64,000 bases of DNA, from contig NZ_JBFONT020000006.1 in assembly GCF_040779325.2 (NCBI RefSeq), forward strand, positions 1 to 64,000, in the 5' to 3' direction. This DNA is from Aestuariibius violaceus. Its GTDB lineage: Bacteria > Pseudomonadota > Alphaproteobacteria > Rhodobacterales > Rhodobacteraceae. Every line of letters begins with the position of its first letter. Within the stretch, counting starts at the first letter, position 1. The notes beneath the pieces were generated by a model. It was not told where the DNA came from and made no database searches. It saw only the letters and a list, made by a program, of their open reading frames with translations. The position numbers and the translations under genes are program-made. Shown here piece by piece: positions 42,796 to 51,671 of the stretch.

Positions 42796-43770
42796 ATGAT
42801 GAACACTTACGAAGGCTCCCTGTCATGGTCGCGGTACCGCGAGATTCTTGCCGATCGCTTCGATATTCATTTCGAACGCGAACCTGTTGAAACCTGGACG
42901 TCGATCCGCGGTCACGAGGTCCACATTGATGAGTGGCGGCCCGAAGGTCCCAAGAAAGGCACGCTGATCCTCGTCCATGGTGCGGGCGGAAATGGCCGTA
43001 TCCTTGCCCCCTTTGCAGCCTTTGCCGCAGAACTGGGATGGCGTGTGCTTGCTCCCGACCTTCCAGGGTATGGTCTGACAAAACCAGCAAATGGCTTCCG
43101 CTGGGATTATGAAGAATGGCCTGCCATTGTCGCCGACCTGGCGGACGGATGCGCAGGCCCCGTCGTCCTGATGGGCCTCTCCTTGGGGGGAATGACGGCG
43201 GCATTCGCCGCAGAGGCGTCGCGCAACGTGTCAGGTGTGGTTGCCACGACGCTTCTCGATATGGGCAGACCCGGCATTTTCATTCGCGCCGCGCGTTGGC
43301 CCTGGCTGGGCCTGGCAACGCTGATCGGCTTTCGTTTGATGCCCAGGAGTGTCGACCGCTTGGCCATGCCCCTCTGGCTCATCGCGCCAATGCGCAAGAT
43401 GACAGCCGATCCCGCATTACGCGGCTACTTCTCGACCGATCCATTGCTGGGACGACTTCGGGTGCCGTCGCGTTTTTTCCGTATGATACATGCCCGAAAG
43501 GCGACCAGTATCCGGCTGCGCTGTCCCTTGCTTCTCGTCCATCCCGGTGCCGACCTCTGGACCCCAACGGTGCTGAGCAAACCGGCCTACGATCGTGTCG
43601 AGGGTGACAAGCGGCTGCGCGAACTGCCAAACGGCTCGCATCTGCCGCTGGAGCAACCAGCGCTCCGGGAACTGCAAGAGGAAGTCAGCGCCTTTCTGGC
43701 TTCTGTACCCCCGGTCGTCGTCGACCTTCCGCCCAGCGATGCTGCAGCGGATAAGAGAAATCCATGCTAA
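42796..43770 (+). CDS. Alpha/beta hydrolase
   Basis: A 324-residue hydrolase. The oxyanion part reads LILVHGAGGNGRILAPFAAF, the nucleophile elbow MGLSLGGMTAAF, the acid is expected in VHPGADLWTP and the histidine in LPNGSHLPLEQ. The lid region after the elbow is large and hydrophobic, as in monoglyceride-lipase-like esterases. ATG at 42796 is preceded by GAAGGA. Divergent from and presumably controlled by the TetR regulator. Both genes have lower GC than the surrounding operons and look like an inserted pair between the zinc and nqr regions. Confidence 0.87.
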   Translation: MMNTYEGSLSWSRYREILADRFDIHFEREPVETWTSIRGHEVHIDEWRPEGPKKGTLILVHGAGGNGRILAPFAAFAAELGWRVLAPDLPGYGLTKPANGFRWDYEEWPAIVADLADGCAGPVVLMGLSLGGMTAAFAAEASRNVSGVVATTLLDMGRPGIFIRAARWPWLGLATLIGFRLMPRSVDRLAMPLWLIAPMRKMTADPALRGYFSTDPLLGRLRVPSRFFRMIHARKATSIRLRCPLLLVHPGADLWTPTVLSKPAYDRVEGDKRLRELPNGSHLPLEQPALRELQEEVSAFLASVPPVVVDLPPSDAAADKRNPC

Positions 43771-44007
43771 TCCGTTGTGCGGCAGCCATGTCACTCCATA
43801 CCAAAAGCGGCCGTTTGGCTTGGAAACCCATAAGTCTACCTTTCCCGCCTTACCGACCTTGGCACCCAATGCGTCAACGGTTCGCTCTGGGCCAAGTGCT
43901 TGACGTCTGGGCCAATATCGCGCGACGCGGCGTGTCGGTCGGTCTCCAACAATCCGCGCCATCGAAGCAAAGGGCGCAACGTCCGGCAGGCGGGCCGCAT
44001 CCCGGGA
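43771..44007. other. Intergenic gap, no gene recognised
   Basis: About 240 bases between the hydrolase and the convergent cytochrome gene. Short frames occur on both strands, without family features. Nothing supportable is seen. Confidence 0.35.
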
Positions 44008-45093
44008 TCAGGGGCGCACAAGCCCCTCCATATCGACCTCGACCTGCTCGGACAGGCTGCTCAGGCTGTCATGGAGCAGCTGCAGCGCGTAATGCGGGTT
44101 GTGGATATGGGCCGCGCTGTCCTTCTCGACGAACTGGTAATTGTAGGCCGCCTGCAGCAGCCGCGGCGTCCAGGTCTGATACCGGTTCGGGAACGCGGCC
44201 TCCCCGTCCGAGACGGCGCCATCCCCATCCGTGTCGATGAAGAAGTAGGGATAGGCATCCGCATAGATGATCGGCGTCCCGGCCACGTCGGCCGCATAAA
44301 GCCCGATCGCCTCGCCCAGCCGGTCATGCAGCGTCGCGATCGGATCGGCGATCCCCTCGGCCACATCGCCATCCCCGTCGAAATCCACCCGCGAGAACCG
44401 GATGTCGGTGAACTCGTCGACCCCCTGGTGGCAGGTGGAGCAATTGTCGATGCTCACCACCTCCAGCGAATGGGGCCGGTGGCAATCGACGCATTGCGCG
44501 AATTGCGGCACATGGGTGAAGGGGCCGTTATACGCCTGCCCCTCGTATTCGAACCCGCCCCGCACAGCCGATCCCATCAGGGTCGCCGCCGACGGCGCAT
44601 AATGCACGTTGATGAACTGAAGATCGGCCGACACCGCATCCTCGTCCATCCCGTTGACCGCATTCGCCACGCTCACCGTCGACGCCCGCCCCTGGTGGCA
44701 GACCGCGCAAACGGCCGAGCTGCCGAAGGTGTCGATCATCGCCCCCGACTGGAACGGGACCGAGACCAGCGCCTCGGCCGCGTCGCTATGACAGGCCGAA
44801 CATTCGACGACCTCCCCCAGCGCCACCGCATGATCGATCCGGCCCACGGGCGACATCGGCCCGCTCAGGTAATCGGTCACCCCCGTGGTCGAGTGGCAGA
44901 CCGCGCAGGTCCCCGGGATCTCCCCGTCCTCGTCCCAATGGGTGAACGCCCCCGAACTGCCATCGGCATGCGGCGAGGCCAGCCAGGCTTCGGTGATTTC
45001 CTCGATCGTCGGCTCCTGCGCCGCCGCGGGAAGGCTCAGGATCAGCGCCAGAACCGTGGCAATACTCGAACCTGCTGCTGGGAAACGGCGCAT
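44008..45093 (-). CDS. Periplasmic pentaheme c-type cytochrome
   Basis: A 361-residue exported protein with a signal peptide (IATVLALILSLPAAAQ) and five CxxCH heme sites: CAVCH, CSACH, CAVCH, CVDCH and CSTCH. Between the last heme site and the C-terminus there are two EF-hand-like calcium loops, DFDGDGDVAEG and DTDGDGAVSDGE. It is soluble or loosely attached; no C-terminal membrane helix is seen. It should carry electrons in the periplasm. The ATG at 45093 puts the signal peptide at the start. It is divergent from nqrA with an FNR-type box between them, so low-oxygen expression together with Na+-NQR is likely. Confidence 0.88.
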   Translation of the reverse strand: MRRFPAAGSSIATVLALILSLPAAAQEPTIEEITEAWLASPHADGSSGAFTHWDEDGEIPGTCAVCHSTTGVTDYLSGPMSPVGRIDHAVALGEVVECSACHSDAAEALVSVPFQSGAMIDTFGSSAVCAVCHQGRASTVSVANAVNGMDEDAVSADLQFINVHYAPSAATLMGSAVRGGFEYEGQAYNGPFTHVPQFAQCVDCHRPHSLEVVSIDNCSTCHQGVDEFTDIRFSRVDFDGDGDVAEGIADPIATLHDRLGEAIGLYAADVAGTPIIYADAYPYFFIDTDGDGAVSDGEAAFPNRYQTWTPRLLQAAYNYQFVEKDSAAHIHNPHYALQLLHDSLSSLSEQVEVDMEGLVRP

Positions 45094-45156
45094 GGCTGGG
45101 CTCACTTTCGCTTTTTCGGACTGCGACAAACCTGCCGCCATTCCCCCACCCGCTCT

Positions 45157-45170
45157 TTGACGAAAATCAA
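45157..45170. promoter_or_regulatory. FNR/FnrL-type box between the cytochrome and nqr genes
   Basis: TTGAC-GAAA-ATCAA differs from the FNR consensus TTGAT-N4-ATCAA by one base. It lies 64 bases from the cytochrome start and 98 bases from the nqrA start, so it could control both directions. The dyad is the only one of this type seen in the gap. Confidence 0.65.
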
Positions 45171-45267
45171 TTCGCAGAACATCCCCGCCGCCTAGGCTGC
45201 CGCTGATCAACATGTGGCCATCCTCCAGCGCGCGGGTGAGCCAGACACTCGTAAGGATGCCGCTGGC

Positions 45268-46500
45268 GTGGCTGAGGCACGTTTCAGGATACGGAAAGGT
45301 CTGGCCATCGGCCGGTCCAAGCCGCCTGCCGACCCGTCCATCCGCGCCGCACTCCCCACCCGGATCGCCCTGATCGGCGCCGATTATCCCGGCCTGCGCC
45401 CCGCCTTCGAGGTCGCCGAGGGCGACACGGTCACCCGCGGCCAGGTTCTCTTCCGCGACCGCAAGCACCGCGAGGTCGCCGTCACCGCCCCCATGGCGGG
45501 CCGCGTCACGGGGCTCGATTACGGCCCCCGCCGCACCCTCGCGCTCCTGACCATCGAGCGCACCGCCGAGCCCTCCGAAACCGGGACCCCGAACATCACG
45601 ACCACCCGCGAGACGCTTCTGGCCTCCGGCCTCTGGCCCGCCTTCCGCACCCGCCCCTACGGCTACATCCCCGGCCCCGACGACCACCCACAAGCGATCG
45701 TCGTCAACGCCGTCCGCACAAACCCCGCCGCGCCCGACCCGCGCCTGGTCATCGCCGATGCTCTGGACGCCTTCGCCGAAGGCCTCCGCCGCCTGACCGA
45801 GCTCACCGACGGCCCCGTCTTCCTGGCCCGCGAACCGGGCGCGCCGCTCACCGCCCCGATCGACGGCGTCCAAGACGCTACCTTCACCGGCACCTCCGCC
45901 GCCGGCCTCTCCGGCACCCAGATCAACCGCCTCCACCGCGCCGGGCCGGACCGGCAGGTCTGGAGCATCGGCTACCAGGACGTCACCGCGATCGGCCAGC
46001 TCTTCCAGACCGGCACCCCGCCCGGCGACCGCATCGTCGCCATCACCGGCCCCCTCGCCCGGGCGCCCGCCCTCATCCGAACCCGCCTTGGCGCCGATCT
46101 CCGCCAGCTCGCCGCAGGCCACATCACTCAAGGCACCCCCTGCCGCCTCCTCTCGGGCGATGCCACCTTCGGGGCCGAGGCCGCATTCCTCCGCCGCGCC
46201 GACGACCAGATCACCCTCGCCCCGCCTGCCCGACCCACCCGCGGCTGGCGCAGCGCGCTGACGCGCCACGCGGCGATCACCCCCACCGCCCGCCTCGACC
46301 GCGCCCTCGCGCTCGACATCCACGCGGTCCCCCTCATGCGCGCGCTCGCCATCGGCGACACCGAAACGGCCGAACGGCTCGGCTGCCTCGAACTCATCGA
46401 AGAGGACGTCGCGGCCCTAACCGCGCTCTGCACCAGCGGCGCCGACTATCCCCGCCTCCTGCGCGAGGTCCTCGACCAGCTCGCGGAAGAGGCCGCATGA
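45268..46500 (+). CDS. nqrA: Na+-translocating NADH:quinone reductase subunit A
   Basis: A 410-residue peripheral subunit of Na+-NQR. The start of the protein, ARFRIRKGLAIG, is the family opening (F-x-I-x-x-G-L). A biotin/lipoyl-like segment follows in FEVAEGDTVTRGQVLFRDRKH and MAGRVTGLDYGPRRTL. The GTG at 45268 is preferred because AAGGA lies about ten bases before it and it begins next to the conserved opening; a longer frame starts with GTG at 45214. It overlaps nqrB as ATGA. Confidence 0.92.
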   Translation: MAEARFRIRKGLAIGRSKPPADPSIRAALPTRIALIGADYPGLRPAFEVAEGDTVTRGQVLFRDRKHREVAVTAPMAGRVTGLDYGPRRTLALLTIERTAEPSETGTPNITTTRETLLASGLWPAFRTRPYGYIPGPDDHPQAIVVNAVRTNPAAPDPRLVIADALDAFAEGLRRLTELTDGPVFLAREPGAPLTAPIDGVQDATFTGTSAAGLSGTQINRLHRAGPDRQVWSIGYQDVTAIGQLFQTGTPPGDRIVAITGPLARAPALIRTRLGADLRQLAAGHITQGTPCRLLSGDATFGAEAAFLRRADDQITLAPPARPTRGWRSALTRHAAITPTARLDRALALDIHAVPLMRALAIGDTETAERLGCLELIEEDVAALTALCTSGADYPRLLREVLDQLAEEAA

Positions 46501-47279
46501 CCCCGCTTCGCCAGGGCGGCATCGCCGCAGTCACTTTCGCCCAAGGCCTCGCGCTCGTCCCACCGCTTGCGGTGGTTCTCGCTAACGAAGGCGCCCCGCA
46601 GATCGCGCTCCTCCTCACCGCCCTCATCGCGGCGCTTTTCTGGGAGGGGCTCTTCACCGTCCTCCGCAAGAAACCGGTCACAGCGAACGGCCTCACCACA
46701 GCCCTCATCGCCGCTATCCTCGTCCCCGCCGACCTCCCGCTCTGGCAACTCGCCGTCGCCCTCTCCCTCGGCGTGATCCTGGCCGAGCTTATCTTCGGCG
46801 GGCGCGGCTTCGGCTTCCTCAGCCCCGCGACAGTCTCGCTGGCGCTCCTCCTTTTCTCCTTTCCGCAGACCGTGCTGCGCCCGATCACCCCCGACCTGGC
46901 CCTCGCGACCCTCCCCGGAGCCCTCCTGCTCCTCGCCTTCGGCCTCCTCTCCTGGCGCGCCGCCGCCAGCTTCATCGCTGCGCTCTTCGCCTTCATCGCC
47001 CTCACCGGCGGCCCGCTCGACCCCGCCGCCACCCTCACGGCCATCTCATTCGCGCTGATCTTCCTGATCTGCGACCCCTTCGCCGCCGCGACCACCAATC
47101 CCGGCCGCTGGCTCTACGGCGCGCTCGCCGGCGGGCTGGCCCTCGTCTTCGCCGGCGGCACCATCCCGCCCATGGCGGCGCTCATCTCCGCCGCGCTCTT
47201 CGCCGGAATCGTTGCCCCGCTCATCGACCACCTCGTGGTCCTCGCAGACGCCGAACGACGGAGGCGCCGCCTTGGCTGA
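46497..47279 (+). CDS. nqrB: Short NqrB subunit lacking the flavinylation segment
   Basis: A 260-residue membrane subunit, against about 415 in Vibrio NqrB. Aligned landmarks are KKPVTANGLTTALIAAILVP (E-V-N-E-G part), ELIFGGRGFGFLSPATVSLA (the I-F-G-G-x-G segment near the quinone site) and CDPFAAATTNPGRWLYGAL, followed by APLIDHLVV. The N-terminal helices and the stretch that holds the FMN-carrying S/T-G-A-T threonine are absent; no SGAT-like motif is found in the whole protein. The remaining helices look intact, so it is a shortened functional form rather than a broken gene. It overlaps its neighbours on both sides. Confidence 0.85.
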   Translation: MTPLRQGGIAAVTFAQGLALVPPLAVVLANEGAPQIALLLTALIAALFWEGLFTVLRKKPVTANGLTTALIAAILVPADLPLWQLAVALSLGVILAELIFGGRGFGFLSPATVSLALLLFSFPQTVLRPITPDLALATLPGALLLLAFGLLSWRAAASFIAALFAFIALTGGPLDPAATLTAISFALIFLICDPFAAATTNPGRWLYGALAGGLALVFAGGTIPPMAALISAALFAGIVAPLIDHLVVLADAERRRRRLG

Positions 47280-48057
47280 CACCCCTGCCCCCCAACCCAA
47301 CAAAGACGACCGCCTGCGCGTCTTCGCCGTCGCCATCACCGTGGCGCTGGTCTGTGCGATCGTCGTCTCCGTCAGCTCCGTCCTCCTGCGCCCCTATCAG
47401 GAGGCCCATCTCGAAGCCGAACGGCAGGCCCGCATGGACGCCATGCTCGACGCCCTGCCCGGCATGCGCGAGATCATGGAGGAAGCCGGCGTCGACAGCC
47501 TCTCCACCCGCATCGTCGACCTCGAAACCGGCATCTTCGACCCCGACATCGATCCGGCGAGCTTCGACCAGCAGACCGCAGGAAACGACCCGAACCGAAG
47601 CGTCCCCATCCCGCCCGAACAGGACGTGGCCGAGCTGCGCACCCGCGCCCGCCACGCCCCCGTCCACTTCCTCGACCGGGACGGGGAACTCCTGCTCGTC
47701 GTCCTCCCCGTCAGCGGCACCGGCTACCAGTCGACCATCCGCGCCATGCTGGCCCTCGAGGCCGACCTCAACACCATCGCCGCGCTGACGATCACCGATC
47801 AGGAGGAAACCCCCGGCCTCGGTGCTCGCATCGAGGATCCCGTCTGGCTCGCCCAATGGCCGGGCAAGGAAATCGCGGACGAGACGGGGCAGATCGAAAT
47901 CTCGGTCGTCCGCGGCCAGGCCAGCGGCCCCCATCAGGTCGACGGCCTCACCGGCGCCACCCGCAGCTCCAACGGCGTGGGCAACATGCTGCGCTACTGG
48001 CTGGGCGATCACGGCTTCGGCCCCTTCCTCGACAGGCTGGCCGAGGAGGGTCTCTGA
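47272..48057 (+). CDS. nqrC: Na+-NQR subunit C (covalent FMN protein)
   Basis: A 261-residue subunit with one N-terminal helix (VFAVAITVALVCAIVVSVSSV) and a large periplasmic domain. The flavinylation motif is clear: VDGLTGATRSSNGV, with the threonine of TGAT being the FMN attachment site set by ApbE. The TTG at 47272, overlapping the nqrB stop and preceded by GGAGGCG, is the best start; longer frames have no matching N-terminus. Confidence 0.92.
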   Translation: MADTPAPQPNKDDRLRVFAVAITVALVCAIVVSVSSVLLRPYQEAHLEAERQARMDAMLDALPGMREIMEEAGVDSLSTRIVDLETGIFDPDIDPASFDQQTAGNDPNRSVPIPPEQDVAELRTRARHAPVHFLDRDGELLLVVLPVSGTGYQSTIRAMLALEADLNTIAALTITDQEETPGLGARIEDPVWLAQWPGKEIADETGQIEISVVRGQASGPHQVDGLTGATRSSNGVGNMLRYWLGDHGFGPFLDRLAEEGL

Positions 48058-48059
48058 CA

Positions 48060-48713
48060 ATGGCATCGCTCCTGCGCCACGTGACCGGCCCGGTGATCGA
48101 CAACAACCCGATCACGCTCCAGATCCTCGGCATCTGCTCCGCGCTCGCCGTCACCACGTCGCTCTCGACCGCGCTCACCATGTCGGCCGCGCTGACCGTC
48201 GTGCTCTGCCTCTCGTCGGGCATCATCAGCCTGATCCGGCACATGATCCCGAGTGTCATCCGGCTGATCATCCAGATCATCATCATCGCCTCGCTGGTGA
48301 TCGTGATCGACCAGTTCCTGCGCGCCTTCGCGTTCCAGATCAGCCGCGAGCTGTCGATCTTCGTGGGCCTCATCGTCACCAACTGCCTCGTCCTCGGCCG
48401 GGCCGAGGCCTTTGCCATGTGGAACCCACCGCTGCCGTCCATCCTCGACGCGCTCGGCAACGGGCTCGGCTACAGCACGATCCTGATCCTCGTCGGCACC
48501 ATCCGCGAACTGCTCGGCCAAGGCACCCTTTTGGGCTACACGATCCTCACGCCCGTCTCCGAAGGCGGCTGGTTCGAACCGCTCGGCCTGATGCAGCTCG
48601 CCCCCAGCGCGTTCTTCATCATCGGCTTCCTGATCTGGGCGATCCGCACCCGCTGGTCTACCCAGGTCGAACGCCCCGCCTTTACGCTGAAACCCCGGCG
48701 GGCCGCGCGATGA
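48060..48713 (+). CDS. nqrD: Na+-NQR subunit D
   Basis: A 217-residue membrane subunit with six helices. The two cysteines that join those of NqrE in an intramembrane iron-sulfur centre are present in LGICSALAV and VTNCLVLGRAEAFA. NNPITLQIL at the N-terminus is the family opening. Coupled by ATGA overlap to nqrE. Confidence 0.94.
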   Translation: MASLLRHVTGPVIDNNPITLQILGICSALAVTTSLSTALTMSAALTVVLCLSSGIISLIRHMIPSVIRLIIQIIIIASLVIVIDQFLRAFAFQISRELSIFVGLIVTNCLVLGRAEAFAMWNPPLPSILDALGNGLGYSTILILVGTIRELLGQGTLLGYTILTPVSEGGWFEPLGLMQLAPSAFFIIGFLIWAIRTRWSTQVERPAFTLKPRRAAR

Positions 48714-49309
48714 CCGACCTGCTCCTCGCTTCCGTCTTCGAACAGAACCTCGCCCTGTCCTTCTTCCTGGGCATCTGTACGTTCCTCGCCGTCTCCCAGC
48801 GCTTCGAAACCGCCCTCGGCCTCGGCCTCGCGCTGATCGTCGTCCAGACCATCACCGTCCCGGTCAACAACCTGATCCTCAATGGCCTCCTCACCGAAGG
48901 CGCCTGGGCCTGGCTCGGCCTGCCCGAAATCGACCTGACCTTCCTCAGCCTCATCGCCTTCATCGGCGTCATCGCCGCGATGGTGCAGATCCTCGAGATG
49001 ACGCTCGACCGCTTCGCCCCCGCGCTCTACCGCGCGCTCGGGATCTTCCTGCCGCTCATCACCGTGAACTGCGCCGTCCTCGGCGGCAGCCTCTTCATGG
49101 CGGAACGCCAGTACAGCTTCACCGAATCCGTTGTCTACGGCTTCGGCGGCGGCCTCGGCTGGGCGCTCGCCATCATCTGCTTCGCCGCCATCCGCGAGCG
49201 GCTGAAATACAGCGACATCCCAGACGGGCTCCAGGGCCTCGGCAGCGCCTTCCTCGTGACCGGGCTCATGTCGCTCGGCTTCGCAGGCTTCGCGGGGGCC
49301 ACCCCATGA
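48710..49309 (+). CDS. nqrE: Na+-NQR subunit E
   Basis: A 199-residue membrane subunit, mirror-related to NqrD. The conserved cysteines lie in LGICTFLAVS and TVNCAVLGGSLFM. The VFEQNLALSFFLGIC opening and FGGGLGWALAI near the C-terminus are typical. It overlaps nqrF as ATGA. Confidence 0.94.
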   Translation: MTDLLLASVFEQNLALSFFLGICTFLAVSQRFETALGLGLALIVVQTITVPVNNLILNGLLTEGAWAWLGLPEIDLTFLSLIAFIGVIAAMVQILEMTLDRFAPALYRALGIFLPLITVNCAVLGGSLFMAERQYSFTESVVYGFGGGLGWALAIICFAAIRERLKYSDIPDGLQGLGSAFLVTGLMSLGFAGFAGATP

Positions 49310-50526
49310 CCGAGATCCTCTTTGGCAGCGCCGTCGTCGTGGCCCTTGTCCTGACCCTCAGCATCGTGGTCATGACCGCCCGCACCCTGCTGATGCCCGC
49401 CAAACCGGCCACTCTCACGGTCAACGGCGCCCACCGGATCGACACAACCACCGGCGAAAAGCTCCTCGCCGCCCTCAAGGATAACGGCGTCCTCATCCCC
49501 TCGGCCTGCGCGGGCGCGGGCACCTGCGGCCTCTGCCGGGTCCGGATCACCGACGGCGCGCCCCCGACCCTCCCCGTCGAGGCGGCCAAGTTCACGAAGG
49601 CCGAACTGCGCGACGGGCACCACCTCGCCTGCCAGGTCACCCTGCGCGACGATATGGGGGTGCAGGTCCCCGACGAACTCATCGGTGCCGAACCCTATGA
49701 GACCACCGTTATCTCCAACCGCGCCCTCACCCCGCTCGTCCGCGAGATCGTCCTGCAGGCGCCCGAAGGCCTCGACGCCGACGTCTTCGCCGGCGCCTTC
49801 ATCGAGGTGACGGCGCCCCCTTACAGCCTCGCCTATGCCGATCTCGACGTGCCCGACGCCTATGCCGAGATCTGGCAGCCCCTCCGCAGCCTCCACGCCG
49901 CCGCGACCGAGGACACCACCCGCGCCTATTCCATCTCCAACCGCGCCGAGGATACGGCTGCCGGCCGCTTCGTCCTCGACATCCGCCTCGCCCTGCCGCC
50001 GCCCTCCAGCCCCGGCGTGCCCCCCGGGATCGTCTCCTCCTGGCTCTTCTCGCTCTCCCCCGGCGACACAGTGACGACCGCCGGCCCCTTCGGCAGCTTC
50101 CGCGCCCGGGATACGGACCGAGAGATGGTCTTCATCGGCGGCGGTGTCGGCATGGCGCCCCTGCGCGCCCTCATCCACGAACAGCTGGCCGACCCCACCT
50201 CGACCCGCAGAATGAGCCTCTGGTACGGCGCCCGCAGCGAAACCGAGCTCTTCTACGCCGAAGAAATGGACGCCCTCGCCGCAGACCACGACCGTTTCAG
50301 CTGGACGGTCGCCTTCTCCGACCCCAGCCCGTCCGACACCCGCACCGCCCCCACCGGCTTCATCCACACCATCGCGCTCGACACCTATCTGCGCGACCAT
50401 CCCGCGCCCGAGGCCTGCGAATACTACCTCTGCGGCCCGCCGCTGATGATCCGCGCCGTCCTCGCCATGCTCGACGACCTCGGCGTTGACCGAGACAGCA
50501 TCTTCCTCGACGATTTCGGAGTGTAG
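49306..50526 (+). CDS. nqrF: Na+-NQR subunit F (NADH-oxidising)
   Basis: A 406-residue subunit that takes hydride from NADH. It has one N-terminal helix, then a 2Fe-2S ferredoxin domain (CAGAGTCGLCR and a later LAC), an FAD domain (RAYSISNRAED) and an NAD domain (IGGGVGMAPLRA and YYLCGPPLM), and ends in IFLDDFGV as is usual. All expected cofactor residues are seen. The apbE gene starts three bases after its stop. Confidence 0.95.
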   Translation: MTEILFGSAVVVALVLTLSIVVMTARTLLMPAKPATLTVNGAHRIDTTTGEKLLAALKDNGVLIPSACAGAGTCGLCRVRITDGAPPTLPVEAAKFTKAELRDGHHLACQVTLRDDMGVQVPDELIGAEPYETTVISNRALTPLVREIVLQAPEGLDADVFAGAFIEVTAPPYSLAYADLDVPDAYAEIWQPLRSLHAAATEDTTRAYSISNRAEDTAAGRFVLDIRLALPPPSSPGVPPGIVSSWLFSLSPGDTVTTAGPFGSFRARDTDREMVFIGGGVGMAPLRALIHEQLADPTSTRRMSLWYGARSETELFYAEEMDALAADHDRFSWTVAFSDPSPSDTRTAPTGFIHTIALDTYLRDHPAPEACEYYLCGPPLMIRAVLAMLDDLGVDRDSIFLDDFGV

Positions 50527-50529
50527 GCG

Positions 50530-51483
50530 ATGATCCTCACCAGACGTCAAACCCTCCTCGGCGCCGCCGCCCTCGCCCTCACCGGCACGCAGGCGCAGGC
50601 GGCGCACACCCTCGCAGGCCACGCCTTCGGCAGCACCTGGCGCATCGTGACAGACCGGGACGATCCGGCCCTCCGGCAAACGATCGACCAGATCCTCACC
50701 GACATCGACCGCACCATGTCGCCCTACCGCGCGGCCTCAGACGTCACCCGCTTCAACACGACGCGGACGACCGGCTGGCAAACCGTCTCCGCCTCCACCG
50801 CCCATGTCACGCAAGAGGCGCTGCGCATCGCCGACCTAACGGGTGGCGCCTTCGACCCCACCGTCGGCCCCCTCGTCGGGCGCTACGGCTTCGGCCCGAT
50901 CACCGGCGATCTCGGCTCCTACCAAGACCTTGCCGTCCAGGGCAGTCAGGTCCGAAAGGCGCAGCCCGGCCTGACGATCGACCTCTGCGGCATCGCCAAG
51001 GGCCACGCGCTCGACCGGATCGCCGCCGCACTCACCGCAAGCGGCCACATCGACGCCCTGATCGAGATCGGCGGAGAGGTCCGTGCCCTCGGCCACCACC
51101 CCGACGGCCGCCCCTGGCAGGTCGCCTTGCTCGACCCGCTGGCAGAGACCCCCACGGCCCGCCGGATCATCACCCCCGGCCCGCTGGCCCTCGCCACCTC
51201 CGGCCCCACCGAAAACGGCCTCGCGAACGGACGCGTCACCGCCAGCCACATCATCGACCCGTCCAAGGGCACGATGGCGCCGCCCCGGATCGCCTCCGTC
51301 TCTGTCCTCGCGCCCACAGGCACCCGGGCCGACGCCTTCGCCACTGCCCTCTGCGCCGCGGGGCCAGAGGCTGGCATCGCGCTCGCCAAAAACCTCGACC
51401 TCCCCGCCCTTTTCCTCCTCGCCGAGGGCCCTTACCCACGCGAGGTCATCACCGGCCCCTTCGCCGACCACATCACCGCCTGA
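50530..51483 (+). CDS. apbE: FAD:protein FMN transferase
   Basis: A 317-residue exported protein with a signal peptide (LLGAAALALTGTQAQAA). ApbE attaches FMN from FAD to the S/T-G-A-T threonine, here that of NqrC. Landmarks are AFGSTWRIV, MSPYRAASDVTRFN, LTGGAFDPTVGPLV, DLCGIAKGHALDRI and SGPTENG with HIIDPSKG. Because NqrB lacks its target motif, NqrC is the only evident substrate in this operon. Confidence 0.93.
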   Translation: MILTRRQTLLGAAALALTGTQAQAAHTLAGHAFGSTWRIVTDRDDPALRQTIDQILTDIDRTMSPYRAASDVTRFNTTRTTGWQTVSASTAHVTQEALRIADLTGGAFDPTVGPLVGRYGFGPITGDLGSYQDLAVQGSQVRKAQPGLTIDLCGIAKGHALDRIAAALTASGHIDALIEIGGEVRALGHHPDGRPWQVALLDPLAETPTARRIITPGPLALATSGPTENGLANGRVTASHIIDPSKGTMAPPRIASVSVLAPTGTRADAFATALCAAGPEAGIALAKNLDLPALFLLAEGPYPREVITGPFADHITA

Positions 51484-51491
51484 GAGGCTCC

Positions 51492-51671
51492 ATGGAAACC
51501 ATCCTCTTCGCCCTCGCCATCATCCTCCTCGCCATCGCGGGGATGGCCATCGGCGTGATCGCCGGGCGTCCGCCGATCAAGGGCTCCTGCGGCGGGCTCG
51601 CCTGCGCCAAGGGGATCAGTTGCGGCGTCTGCAAGGCGCGTCGCGGCGCCTCACAGGATCCCTCCCCATGA
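51492..51671 (+). CDS. nqrM: NqrM, Na+-NQR maturation protein
   Basis: A 59-residue protein: one membrane helix (LFALAIILLAIAGMAIGVI), then PPIKGSCGGLACAKGISCGV with further cysteine in CKARRG. NqrM is needed to build the iron centre between NqrD and NqrE; the GSCGG and spaced cysteines match it. The ATG at 51492 follows apbE by eight bases with GAGAGG in front, and its stop overlaps the next start as ATGA. Confidence 0.9.
   Translation: METILFALAIILLAIAGMAIGVIAGRPPIKGSCGGLACAKGISCGVCKARRGASQDPSP

Noticed and set aside
46497..50526. Rnf complex instead of Na+-NQR
   Set aside because: The gene order A-B-C-D-E-F, an NqrF with ferredoxin, FAD and NAD domains, and NqrM all indicate Na+-NQR; RnfB and RnfC are absent.
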